From the NCBI GenBank assembly GCA_023415815.1, contig JAEZJL010000030.1:1-24683 (forward strand): a stretch of 24,683 nucleotides of DNA, read 5' to 3'. A program made the position numbers and the translations under genes. The notes beneath the pieces are model-generated. The model did not search any database. It had not been told where the DNA came from and saw nothing but the letters and a program-made list of their open reading frames with translations. Origin of the DNA: Bacillota bacterium. Its GTDB lineage: Bacteria; Bacillota; Clostridia; Acetivibrionales; DTU013. Position 1 is the stretch's first letter; each line of letters starts with the position of its first letter. Shown piece by piece: positions 15,759-22,604 of this stretch.

Positions 15759-16634
15759 TTAACCCTTTAATCCGGACATCGAAATTCCCTGTATAAAGTA
15801 TTTCTGAAGCAAGAAGAATATCAGCAGCACGGGGACAACCATAATCACACCCAGGGCAAATAAAATGTTCCACTTAGGATCGCGCTCGGTATGAATCATT
15901 GACGCGGCTAAGGATAACGTATACAGCTTATCATTCGCCAGGAACACCAGAGGACCTACAAAATCATGCCATGACCGGATAAATCCAAAAATGGCGACGG
16001 TCGCAAGCGCCGGCTTTACCAGAGGAAGTATAATGGAGCTGTAAATGCGGAATTCACCCGCGCCGTCCACGCGTGCGGCATAGGTCAGCTCCATCGGCAC
16101 CGCGAGATAAAATTGCCTCAGCAGAAAAATATAAAACGGATTGCCGAAGAAGCTGGTGACTGTAAGCGGTAAAAATGTGCCCGTCCACCCCAGCTTGGAA
16201 TAAAGTATAAAGAGAGGTACCAGCGTTACCTGGTAGGGCAAAATCATCGTAATCAACACAAGAATAAATACCTTGTCCCGCCCCGGCCAATACAGCCTTG
16301 AAAAGCCATACGCCACAAGAGAGCAGGAAATAAGCGACCCGACAATATTGAAGAAAACTACGATCAAGGTGTTTTTGAGATATCTGAAAAAATCAATTTG
16401 TTCGAAGAGGGCAATATAATTGTCCAGGGTAACCCTTTCAGGAAACCACCGGAAGGGAATCTTAAACATTTCGCTCGATGCTTTTGACGAACCAAACAGC
16501 ATAAAGACAAACGGGATGATGAAGCACATCGCAAAAGCTATCAGTACAATATATGACCCTGCTTTTTCCGAACCTTCCGATATCTGTGCTTTTATTGATT
16601 TCTTTGCGTAACGGATTTGCTTGTCTTGGCTCAT
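15759..16634 (-). CDS. ABC sugar transporter permease, MalG/UgpE type
   Basis: Inner-membrane permease of 291 residues with six spans. The EAA loop is YAARVDGAGEFRIYSSIILP, and the start of the pore domain (FRYLKNTLIVVFFNIVGS) and the C-terminal KYFIQGISMSGLKG ending are typical of MalG-like permeases. GGAGG 6 bases before the ATG defines the start. It is 13 bases upstream of its partner permease and 92 bases downstream of the binding protein, with a terminator-like hairpin in that gap that probably lowers permease expression relative to the binding protein. Confidence 0.93.
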   Translation of the reverse strand: MSQDKQIRYAKKSIKAQISEGSEKAGSYIVLIAFAMCFIIPFVFMLFGSSKASSEMFKIPFRWFPERVTLDNYIALFEQIDFFRYLKNTLIVVFFNIVGSLISCSLVAYGFSRLYWPGRDKVFILVLITMILPYQVTLVPLFILYSKLGWTGTFLPLTVTSFFGNPFYIFLLRQFYLAVPMELTYAARVDGAGEFRIYSSIILPLVKPALATVAIFGFIRSWHDFVGPLVFLANDKLYTLSLAASMIHTERDPKWNILFALGVIMVVPVLLIFFLLQKYFIQGISMSGLKG

Positions 16635-16647
16635 GTATACCTCCGGT

Positions 16648-16698
16648 AAAAAAAATCTCGGGGATATCGGGGACCGGGGAATTTCATCAATTCCCCGG
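16648..16698 (-). terminator. Hairpin and T8 run between binding-protein and permease genes
   Basis: Read on the minus strand, CCGGGGAATT and AATTCCCCGG (plus-strand arms 16674-16683 and 16689-16698) form a perfect 10-bp stem with a 5-base loop. Two more TCCCCG copies follow (plus strand CGGGGA at 16668-16673 and 16659-16664), the last one followed by a run of eight T. The single 5' arm can pair with any of the three copies. The run ends just before the permease binding site, so this is a likely partial terminator or mRNA-stabilising element. Confidence 0.65.
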
Positions 16699-16726
16699 CC
16701 TCTCTGATCAGTTGTTATACGATCGG

Positions 16727-18118
16727 CTATTTCTTTGCGTCCAGTTCAGCCTGGTACTGGTCCTGTAATGCCTGGAGTGATGATGCAATGTCTGCTTTTG
16801 AATAGATGACAGATTCTCTCAAGGTTTTGAACGCGTCGCCGAGTTCGGTTGAAACTGAAGTAAGCGCAGGAATACCGCTTTTCGGTGAATTGGCAAGCTT
16901 TCTCTCCAGTGCGTATATCTCGTCGCCCTTCTGTGTCCAGCTCACTTTATCGAACTCCGAATCGATACACGGAATCGAACGCCATGTGTCGTAATTGTCC
17001 GCGCTGATTTCAGCCGACAGGGAGAAGTGGACAAATTGCAGCGCCTGATCGATATTTTTGGCGCCCTTCGGGACCGCAAAAACATTCGTTATGAAGGTGG
17101 TTGAATCTGCGCGGCCCGAGCCGTCGGCCGGCGTAGGAACAGGAGCGACCTTGTAGTTGATGTCCTTGGGCCCGTATACATCCATCAAATGCGTAAAGGA
17201 ATTGAGTGTGACCGTCATCGCGATCTTTTTATTATAGAAGGGATGGTCCGGAGTTGAGCGCCCTCCTGCATTGGCTGTAATGGCGTTTATTTTTTCAATG
17301 TCGTATTTGTCGGCATAGCTCTTCACCCATTTCAGATAATTCTGCACCGCCGCGGAGGTAAGGTCGAGTTTGTTGGTATCGGTATCATAGACATTTGCTC
17401 CGAATAAGAACGGCATGATCCAGGCTTCGCCGCCATGATCCTGCCAGGGAATGAAGCCCAGCTGCTTATAAGAACCGTCGGGGTTTTTTATCGTAAGCGC
17501 TTCCGCCCACTTATCCAGATCTTCGATGGTTTTCGGAGGATTCTCGGGGTCCAGGCCGGCCGCTTTTACGAGATCGACATTGTAATAAAGCATGACAACA
17601 TTCGAATCCTGCGGGATGAGATAGGTGGAATCCTTGTAATACATGACGTCCGAGGTCCCCGGGAAGAAGCCTTTTATATCGATTCCCGCTTTCTCAAGAT
17701 AGGAGTCCAGCGGATCGAAGGAGCCGTTTGCCGCGTAAGAATATGCATTTGTAGCATTGTCTACAACAATCAGGTCCGGACCCGTCCCGCTTGCGATGGC
17801 GGACAGGAGTTTCCCATTGCTGATGCCCGCGCCGTCGGGAACAAACTGAACTTCACATTTGAGTCCCTGGCTCTCGAATTTTTTATTAAACTCATCGACA
17901 CGCCACTGTTCCCATTTTGCCGAATCTCCCGAGTAGCAGGACCAATACTGAAATGTTCCGGTTATTTCTTTTTGAGGTTCTGCCGCTACAGTGCCTGTTG
18001 AAGCATTATCTGCCGTGGAGCTGCTTGACGCGTCGTTTGATGTGCCGCCGCCGCAAGCTGCCATTAAGCCTGCAATTAAGCCTGCGACCAAAACAAGAGC
18101 CAAAACCTTCCTTTTCAT
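16727..18118 (-). CDS. Extracellular sugar-binding lipoprotein of the ABC transporter
   Basis: Family 1 solute-binding protein of 463 residues. The signal peptide MKRKVLALVLVAGLIAGLMA ends in a lipobox (MAAC), followed by a Gly/Ser/Ala/Thr-rich linker to about residue 50. The mature domain opens with ITGTFQYWSCYSGDSAKW, and SAIASGTGPDLIVVDN is the typical first-lobe segment. AGGAGG 9 bases before the ATG at 18118 sets the start; the frame is open to 18196 but that extension would bury the signal peptide. It captures the operon's substrate outside the cell. It is gene two of the operon, after the first VOC gene. Ligand unknown; the GH1 enzyme suggests a beta-glucoside. Confidence 0.93.
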   Translation of the reverse strand: MKRKVLALVLVAGLIAGLMAACGGGTSNDASSSSTADNASTGTVAAEPQKEITGTFQYWSCYSGDSAKWEQWRVDEFNKKFESQGLKCEVQFVPDGAGISNGKLLSAIASGTGPDLIVVDNATNAYSYAANGSFDPLDSYLEKAGIDIKGFFPGTSDVMYYKDSTYLIPQDSNVVMLYYNVDLVKAAGLDPENPPKTIEDLDKWAEALTIKNPDGSYKQLGFIPWQDHGGEAWIMPFLFGANVYDTDTNKLDLTSAAVQNYLKWVKSYADKYDIEKINAITANAGGRSTPDHPFYNKKIAMTVTLNSFTHLMDVYGPKDINYKVAPVPTPADGSGRADSTTFITNVFAVPKGAKNIDQALQFVHFSLSAEISADNYDTWRSIPCIDSEFDKVSWTQKGDEIYALERKLANSPKSGIPALTSVSTELGDAFKTLRESVIYSKADIASSLQALQDQYQAELDAKK

Positions 18119-18234
18119 AGATAGATTCCTCCTAATAATATAGTTGTAATCAAACAGCAGATATCCTTCCACTGTAGTTACCAGATCAGAATCCATGGCC
18201 CGTTACTTTATGTTAACTTATCTAGGCTGTATTT

Positions 18235-18253
18235 GAAAACCGTCAGTGTTTTC
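18235..18253 (-). other. Small hairpin in the VOC1-binding-protein gap
   Basis: GAAAAC and GTTTTC flank seven bases within the 148-base gap. It could be a processing or stabilising element upstream of the binding-protein message. No convincing internal promoter was found in the gap. Confidence 0.25.
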
Positions 18254-18266
18254 CACAGACTTTCGT

Positions 18267-18722
18267 TTATTTGCCGTCAGGCTTGTATTTTACCTGGATC
18301 AGCACCTTGAATTTATCTGCGGAATCAAAAATGGTGTAATTTCCTCCCGGATATTCCCCGTAATGGCGGACCGGCATATCATTTTTTTCGAAATAATCCA
18401 CTACTTTATCTCTGTCATTGGTCATGAAGGAAATGTGATGCACGCCCTCGCCTTTTTTATCCAAAAACTCTTTCCAGGAGCTCGGCTCCAGATCCGGCTG
18501 CGTCAACTCCAGCACTACCTGCCCAAGGCGGAATACGGCTATCTTCGCTCTGGTAAAGGATGGAGCGCCGCGGTATTTCGTATGCGCAATCTCTTCCGGA
18601 GGCACCTGGATCAGTTCCGGTACAGGCACGCCAAACAGCTCCGCATATTGCCTGGCTGTTTCTTCAACATCCTTTACAATCATCGCGACCTGACAAATGG
18701 ACTCGCCATTTACAATACTCAT
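18267..18722 (-). CDS. VOC-superfamily (glyoxalase/epimerase-like) protein, first copy
   Basis: A 151-residue VOC protein and the first gene of the operon. Probable metal ligands are Q11 (CQVAMIV), E72 (VVLELTQ) and H95 (GEGVHHISF). The fourth position, where most relatives and the operon's other VOC copy have Glu, is Q143 (VLIQV). The ATG at 18722 follows GGGGAGG closely; a longer frame to 18803 runs through the operator and has no binding site. Opening a sugar-uptake operon with a VOC gene suggests that its substrate is an early intermediate. Isomerase, epimerase, lyase or non-catalytic binding roles are all possible. Confidence 0.83.
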   Translation of the reverse strand: MSIVNGESICQVAMIVKDVEETARQYAELFGVPVPELIQVPPEEIAHTKYRGAPSFTRAKIAVFRLGQVVLELTQPDLEPSSWKEFLDKKGEGVHHISFMTNDRDKVVDYFEKNDMPVRHYGEYPGGNYTIFDSADKFKVLIQVKYKPDGK

Positions 18723-18755
18723 TTTAATCCTCCCCTTATGTTCCCCTTGTAGTTT

Positions 18756-18771
18756 TGCACAAAATTGTGCA
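18756..18771. promoter_or_regulatory. Probable LacI-regulator operator (palindrome)
   Basis: TGCACAAAATTGTGCA has perfect 7-base arms (TGCACAA/TTGTGCA) around a central AA. It lies in the leader of the operon, about 50 bases after the predicted transcription start, where a bound repressor would block elongating polymerase. Its half-site recurs near the LacI promoter. Binding by the neighbouring LacI protein is inferred. Confidence 0.6.
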
Positions 18772-18827
18772 TTTTGTTTTAAATATGTACAATTTTTAAG
18801 CACTATTTTTGTGTTATTACGTGTATA

Positions 18828-18856
18828 ATTTTATCAGACATACGCGTGCATGTCAA
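18828..18856 (-). promoter_or_regulatory. Main promoter of the ten-gene glycoside operon
   Basis: On the minus strand a perfect TTGACA (18851-18856) is 17 bases from TAAAAT (18828-18833). The spacer contains ATGCACGCGTATG, an imperfect TGCAC-type element next to the -35. Transcription would start near 18821 with a leader of about 100 bases that includes the palindrome at 18756-18771. Confidence 0.75.
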
Positions 18857-19003
18857 CAGCTGTTTTCCTTACTTTTTTCTGCGTTTATCTCACAAAAAGC
18901 ATTGTTTCGTTTCTAAAAATCGATTTATTCGTCCAAAAATATAGAAATTTTTTAATGCATTGCCTAATTTTTCTCATAAAATTATAATTTTACATGTCTT
19001 TAG

Positions 19004-19051
19004 TGTGCAATATAAAAAAGTTTATGCACATAACGCAAGCCTTTTTGTGCA
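19004..19051. promoter_or_regulatory. Three phased TGTGCA/TGCACA half-sites
   Basis: TGTGCA (19004-19009), TGCACA (19025-19030) and TGTGCA (19046-19051) begin exactly 21 bases apart, two helical turns, with the middle one inverted. They lie just upstream of the LacI gene promoter and match the half-site of the operator palindrome at 18756. Probable autoregulation or repression-loop sites. Confidence 0.5.
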
Positions 19052-19058
19052 TTGCATA

Positions 19059-19087
19059 TTGCTTTTATTGCATTTCTTTGCTATAAT
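19059..19087 (+). promoter_or_regulatory. Promoter of the LacI-family regulator gene
   Basis: TTGCTT (19059-19064) and a perfect TATAAT (19082-19087) are 17 bases apart. Transcription would start near 19094, about 34 bases before the ATG, with GGGAG as the ribosome binding site. The last TGTGCA half-site ends 8 bases before the -35 box. Confidence 0.65.
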
Positions 19088-19127
19088 TTTTATATTAAAA
19101 TAAAGAAGTGATCAGGGAGCATATCGA

Positions 19128-20165
19128 ATGAAAAAACAGTATACGATTAACGAAATCGCTGAAATATTAAAATTATCACGCAATACCGTGGCTAAAGTGA
19201 TCAATGGCAAAGACGGTGTATCGGAAAAGACCAGGAAGCTTATCTTGGACTTTTTGACCATAAATCCGTCCACTGCCGATAAGAACAGCCTTTCACAATA
19301 CACCTCCGCCCAGAAGGGAAATGTCATTTTCACGTATCATCTGAGCTACAACGAATATTTACACAATATATTGACCGGTATCGAACGGTTTTTAAAGGAA
19401 AACGGATACGCGTTAATTCTGAATATCATACGCGATAACGACGTAGACAATATTTCTCTTCCCGCATCCCTCTATAACGGCTCCGTTTGCGGCGTTATTT
19501 CCTTCAATATATTCAGCGTCCGGTACTGGAATGAAATCACATCGCTCAATATCCCCTCGGTATTTATCGACACCTTTTACCAGCACCATCTTTTTGCCGG
19601 AAAAGCGGATATTATCGCACCTGAAAACTCCCGCGCCATCCATGAAATCATGAGCCTCTTGATAAAGAAGGGCAAAAAAGCGTTTTCCTTCATCGGCCAT
19701 CCCAAATATTGCTACTCCACTAATCAGCGTTGGAGCGCGTTTAAGGACGCCCTGGAAGCAAATGATCTTCCATTGCAGGAGGAATGCTGTATTTATGATA
19801 ATCTGACGCTTTTGTCCGATATTGAACAAATCGCTCTGCTGAAACAAAGAATTAAAGCCATGCCGAAATGCCCCGATGTGTTTCTGTGCGCAAGCGACAC
19901 CTTTGCCATCGTCCTTTCCTGCGCCCTTCAGGATCTCGGATATAAAATACCCGACGACGTCTCCATTATCGGGTTTGACAATCTCACCGAAACGGTGCGG
20001 CAATCCCCTTCCATCACTACGATCGACGCCCATTCCGAATATCTGGGCAAAATGGCTGCCAAAAAAATATTGGAGCGCCTGGATGATCCGAAGAAGCATT
20101 ACGAGTTTACTTTATATGAAACAAATCTTGTGATACGGGATTCGACAATTCCTTTTAACCCATAA
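19128..20165 (+). CDS. LacI-family transcriptional regulator
   Basis: The 345-residue protein has a LacI helix-turn-helix (about 1-50): YTINEIAEILKLSRNTVAKV then INGKDGVSEKTRKLILDFL, the hinge and recognition layout of the family. A periplasmic-binding-protein-like effector domain follows (about 65-340), with the expected late motif KIPDDVSIIGFDNLTETV and DAHSEYLGKMAAKKILERL. It is divergent from the ten-gene operon, and the space between holds repeated TGCACA elements. It most likely represses the operon until the imported sugar or a metabolite binds. The recognition helix begins LSRNTVAKV where most LacI members have VS.xTVSRV, so the operator may differ from the common central-CG type, in line with the AA-centred palindrome. 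Confidence 0.93.
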   Translation: MKKQYTINEIAEILKLSRNTVAKVINGKDGVSEKTRKLILDFLTINPSTADKNSLSQYTSAQKGNVIFTYHLSYNEYLHNILTGIERFLKENGYALILNIIRDNDVDNISLPASLYNGSVCGVISFNIFSVRYWNEITSLNIPSVFIDTFYQHHLFAGKADIIAPENSRAIHEIMSLLIKKGKKAFSFIGHPKYCYSTNQRWSAFKDALEANDLPLQEECCIYDNLTLLSDIEQIALLKQRIKAMPKCPDVFLCASDTFAIVLSCALQDLGYKIPDDVSIIGFDNLTETVRQSPSITTIDAHSEYLGKMAAKKILERLDDPKKHYEFTLYETNLVIRDSTIPFNP

Positions 20166-20217
20166 ATTCTTTAACTCCTCCTCGCGCTCACCGCTTTACG
20201 GACCTTGCCGCACATCA

Positions 20218-20249
20218 CTTTGAGGCCTCGTTTGAACGGGGCCTCAAAG
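20218..20249. terminator. Strong hairpin between convergent genes
   Basis: CTTTGAGGCC and GGCCTCAAAG form a perfect 10-bp stem that extends by about four more pairs (one G-U) to a TTGA tetraloop. It lies 53 bases after the LacI stop and 73 bases after the stop of the converging operon. There is no long T-run on either side, so it may act in both directions as a weak terminator or protect transcript 3' ends. Confidence 0.6.
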
Positions 20250-20321
20250 CTGCATGCATTGTCCGCGCGACGCCTGTATTCTCCGCCTCTGTGAACTCGG
20301 TTGGTATGGTCGTTAAAGCGC

Positions 20322-22604
20322 CTATTCCCCCAGGTAAATATTCACCTTTTGCTGAATCAGCCGGCCAACCTCCTCCGCTGATTTCCGGCCGGAGAAGAAG
20401 GCCGGAGTTTCTTCGCTCACGACCCTTCTGACGCCTGCGCCGCTCCTGTTGTAAACTCTCATGCTTTCAATGAAACCGTTGACATAGTCTATATCCTCCT
20501 GCTTAAGGGGCCTGGGTATTATGGTTTTAGGCTTTTCACCCTTGCTTCCGATCATCATCGACATTCCTCCGCTGTTCGTTATTTCGATGGCTTTTTGGGC
20601 CGCTTTGCCCAGAGACTCCCTGTTGACGGCAAAGCCGTCCAGCTCGCCGGACTGGACCTCGTCGGACAGGAGGAATTTCAAAAACTCCCACGCGGCGGTC
20701 TTGTTTTGGGAATTGTTGTTAATCGAAAACAACGTGTCTGAGTCGAACACGCCGCCCTTTGTCCCGTCGGACGAAGGATAGCGGAGAAGCCTGACCCGGT
20801 CCTTGTACAGGGCTTTTAAAAATGCATAGGAGGTATAATCGTTGATGGTTTGCGGGTTGAAAATTACCAAGCCGTTTTCAATGGAATCCAGATCGTTGTA
20901 ATTTGCATTTTTTACTTTCTGATCGCTCGGGATTTTGCTGTCCCCGAACTCCTTCGTCACGGCAAGCAGGTCGGTAAACCCCTTTGAATCAAAGCCGGCC
21001 TTTTTCTCACGTTCATCCACAAAGCTGCTGTAATTCCCTTTCAGCAGATATTCCATGAGCGTTTGACAGCTTATGCCCGTGAAAGCCTTCCGGCCTTTGC
21101 CTGCGCTCCCGTCCTTTCCGGTCAGCTTCCGGGCGGTTTCCATGAAATCGCCCCAGGTCCACTGCGTATCGTCTATAACGGCGCCCTCCTCGTCAAGGAT
21201 CTTTGTGTTTGCCGCGAGCAGATCAAAGCGGATGCTTAACGGCAGAGCATACAGGCGGTCCTTGTATTTCAGGGCGTCGAAAATATTCGCGTAATATTTG
21301 TCCGGGTCAAAGCCCCTGTCCTGCTCTATCAGCCCGCTCAGGTCCGCAAGCATGTTCTTGTCGGCGTATTTTTCATAGGAGAGCCCGCTGGTGTTTATGA
21401 GGTCCGGGCCCTTGCCGGTGAGAAGCTCGGTATTCAAGACCTTTATATAATTTTCATAATTGCCGTTGAAGTCATATTCCTGCTCGTATGTTTTTATATC
21501 GATCCGGTATTCCGGATTTGCCTTCTGGAATTTCAGCGCGGCAACCTCGAGCCGCCTGTCCGTCACCGGCACCGCAAGGGTGATTGCCTTTCGTTCCTTG
21601 GCTTTATGCGCGCCTGCTTCAATGTCATACCGATATATTTCATAATTGTCGTCTCTTCCGGTCGTTACATAGATATTCCCCTTCTGGTCGAGGTTCAGGT
21701 CCGAAACGGCATTGCCGCTTGCAAGAAGCATATATTGCTTGAAATCCAGCACGTTACCGGCCGGTTTTCCGTCGTCGTCGTAATTGTAGACGCCGGTTTG
21801 GTCCATAACATAGATGCTTTTACCCGCAGGATTGTATCTGACCTTCAGCGAACCAACCGTGAAGGAAACCGTCCTTCCGGCGGAGTCCCCTCCGACATTG
21901 CTGCTCCAGATGCTCTTCCCGTCCGAGCCGTCAAGCTTCTCGAGCGTCTGCTTGCTCTTATCCGTGCTTGCCGCTAAAATATTGCCCTCCGCATCGGTGT
22001 CTATGCTGTAATACGCCTTATTTCCGAGCTTTTTAACCAGCTTCCCGTTATTGTCGAGGATCATGATCCCGTTGAGGGCGGCCAGATAAATACGGCCGTC
22101 CGCTCCCAGCGCCATATCCAGTACAATGGGCATGCTTTCCGGCATTCCGCCGTTCTTATATTTCCCGAGCTCAAAGGTGTCCGTGATATTGCCGGCAGAA
22201 TCGATCACGCATACCTTCTGGCTCGTTTCAGTTTCTGAGACGCCTTCGGCGACAACGGCGTAAATGTTATCCTGCGCATCCAGGTCAAAGGCCACCACAT
22301 ATCCGGGCAAAACGCAAGGTATTTCGCTTATGGGCTTTCCATCCCCGTCGAGGGCGACAAATTTTCCCGCGGCTCCGTCATATACGACAAGCCGGTTTTT
22401 TGAGTCGATACGGGCGCCTCTGGGAAATTTAATCCCTGAATTGCCGCCGATTTCCTTTTCATCATAGACGGATACGGCGGAACCGGCGGCAACCGTATCT
22501 CCGGCGGTCGAGGCGCTTGCCGCGTCCTTTGCCCCGCCCTGGCATCCGCAGACGCCCGCCGTGAGGCCTATTGCCATGATGATGCAGATAAGCTTTTTAA
22601 TCAT
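20322..22604 (-). CDS. Lipoprotein fusing a beta-propeller to an ABC solute-binding domain
   Basis: The 760-residue protein has a signal peptide with a lipobox at VCGC (C21), then a low-complexity linker to about 45. Residues about 50-335 form a propeller-like repeat region: recurring D-x-(D/E/K)-G-N/R-I-Y/L motifs (DAQDNIY, GADGRIY, DAEGNIL, DQKGNIY at about 109, 167, 204 and 306). Residues about 339-760 are a family 1 solute-binding domain: AALKFQKANPEYRIDI, LNTELLTGKGPDLINTSG, YALPLSIRFDLLAANTKIL and NKTAAWEFLKFLLSDEVQSGEL. A plain binding protein is about 420 residues. Its start overlaps the stop of the upstream permease by 8 bases, so the two are translationally coupled. No MalF/MalG-like partner is adjacent. 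It is anchored outside the cell; sensing or capture for the permease is inference. Confidence 0.88.
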   Translation of the reverse strand: MIKKLICIIMAIGLTAGVCGCQGGAKDAASASTAGDTVAAGSAVSVYDEKEIGGNSGIKFPRGARIDSKNRLVVYDGAAGKFVALDGDGKPISEIPCVLPGYVVAFDLDAQDNIYAVVAEGVSETETSQKVCVIDSAGNITDTFELGKYKNGGMPESMPIVLDMALGADGRIYLAALNGIMILDNNGKLVKKLGNKAYYSIDTDAEGNILAASTDKSKQTLEKLDGSDGKSIWSSNVGGDSAGRTVSFTVGSLKVRYNPAGKSIYVMDQTGVYNYDDDGKPAGNVLDFKQYMLLASGNAVSDLNLDQKGNIYVTTGRDDNYEIYRYDIEAGAHKAKERKAITLAVPVTDRRLEVAALKFQKANPEYRIDIKTYEQEYDFNGNYENYIKVLNTELLTGKGPDLINTSGLSYEKYADKNMLADLSGLIEQDRGFDPDKYYANIFDALKYKDRLYALPLSIRFDLLAANTKILDEEGAVIDDTQWTWGDFMETARKLTGKDGSAGKGRKAFTGISCQTLMEYLLKGNYSSFVDEREKKAGFDSKGFTDLLAVTKEFGDSKIPSDQKVKNANYNDLDSIENGLVIFNPQTINDYTSYAFLKALYKDRVRLLRYPSSDGTKGGVFDSDTLFSINNNSQNKTAAWEFLKFLLSDEVQSGELDGFAVNRESLGKAAQKAIEITNSGGMSMMIGSKGEKPKTIIPRPLKQEDIDYVNGFIESMRVYNRSGAGVRRVVSEETPAFFSGRKSAEEVGRLIQQKVNIYLGE

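Larger units (their letters stand above)
18723..19127. promoter_or_regulatory. 405-bp AT-rich control region between LacI gene and sugar operon
   Basis: No gene is seen here. It holds two divergent sigma-A promoters and repeated TGCACA/TGTGCA elements: a 16-base palindrome at 18756-18771, GTGCA within the operon promoter spacer (18846-18850), and three half-sites starting at 19004, 19025 and 19046. The middle part (about 18860-19000) is AT-rich with runs of T and A and the palindrome AATGCATT (18954-18961), and may be curved DNA or hold further activator sites. Confidence 0.7.

Noticed and set aside
17492..17505. CGTAAGCGCTTCCG, resembling a catabolite-response (cre) element
   Set aside because: It lies inside the binding-protein coding region, and the outer bases do not match the cre consensus; no link to a promoter.
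18119..18196. N-terminal extension of the sugar-binding lipoprotein
   Set aside because: The frame is open, but it would place 26 residues before a perfect signal peptide, and AGGAGG lies just before the internal ATG.
18723..18803. N-terminal extension of the first VOC protein
   Set aside because: It runs through the operator palindrome and lacks a ribosome binding site; VOC proteins start close to the first strand.
19413..20099. Minus-strand open frame of 228 codons inside the LacI gene
   Set aside because: The plus-strand LacI protein has complete domain motifs; the opposite frame has none.
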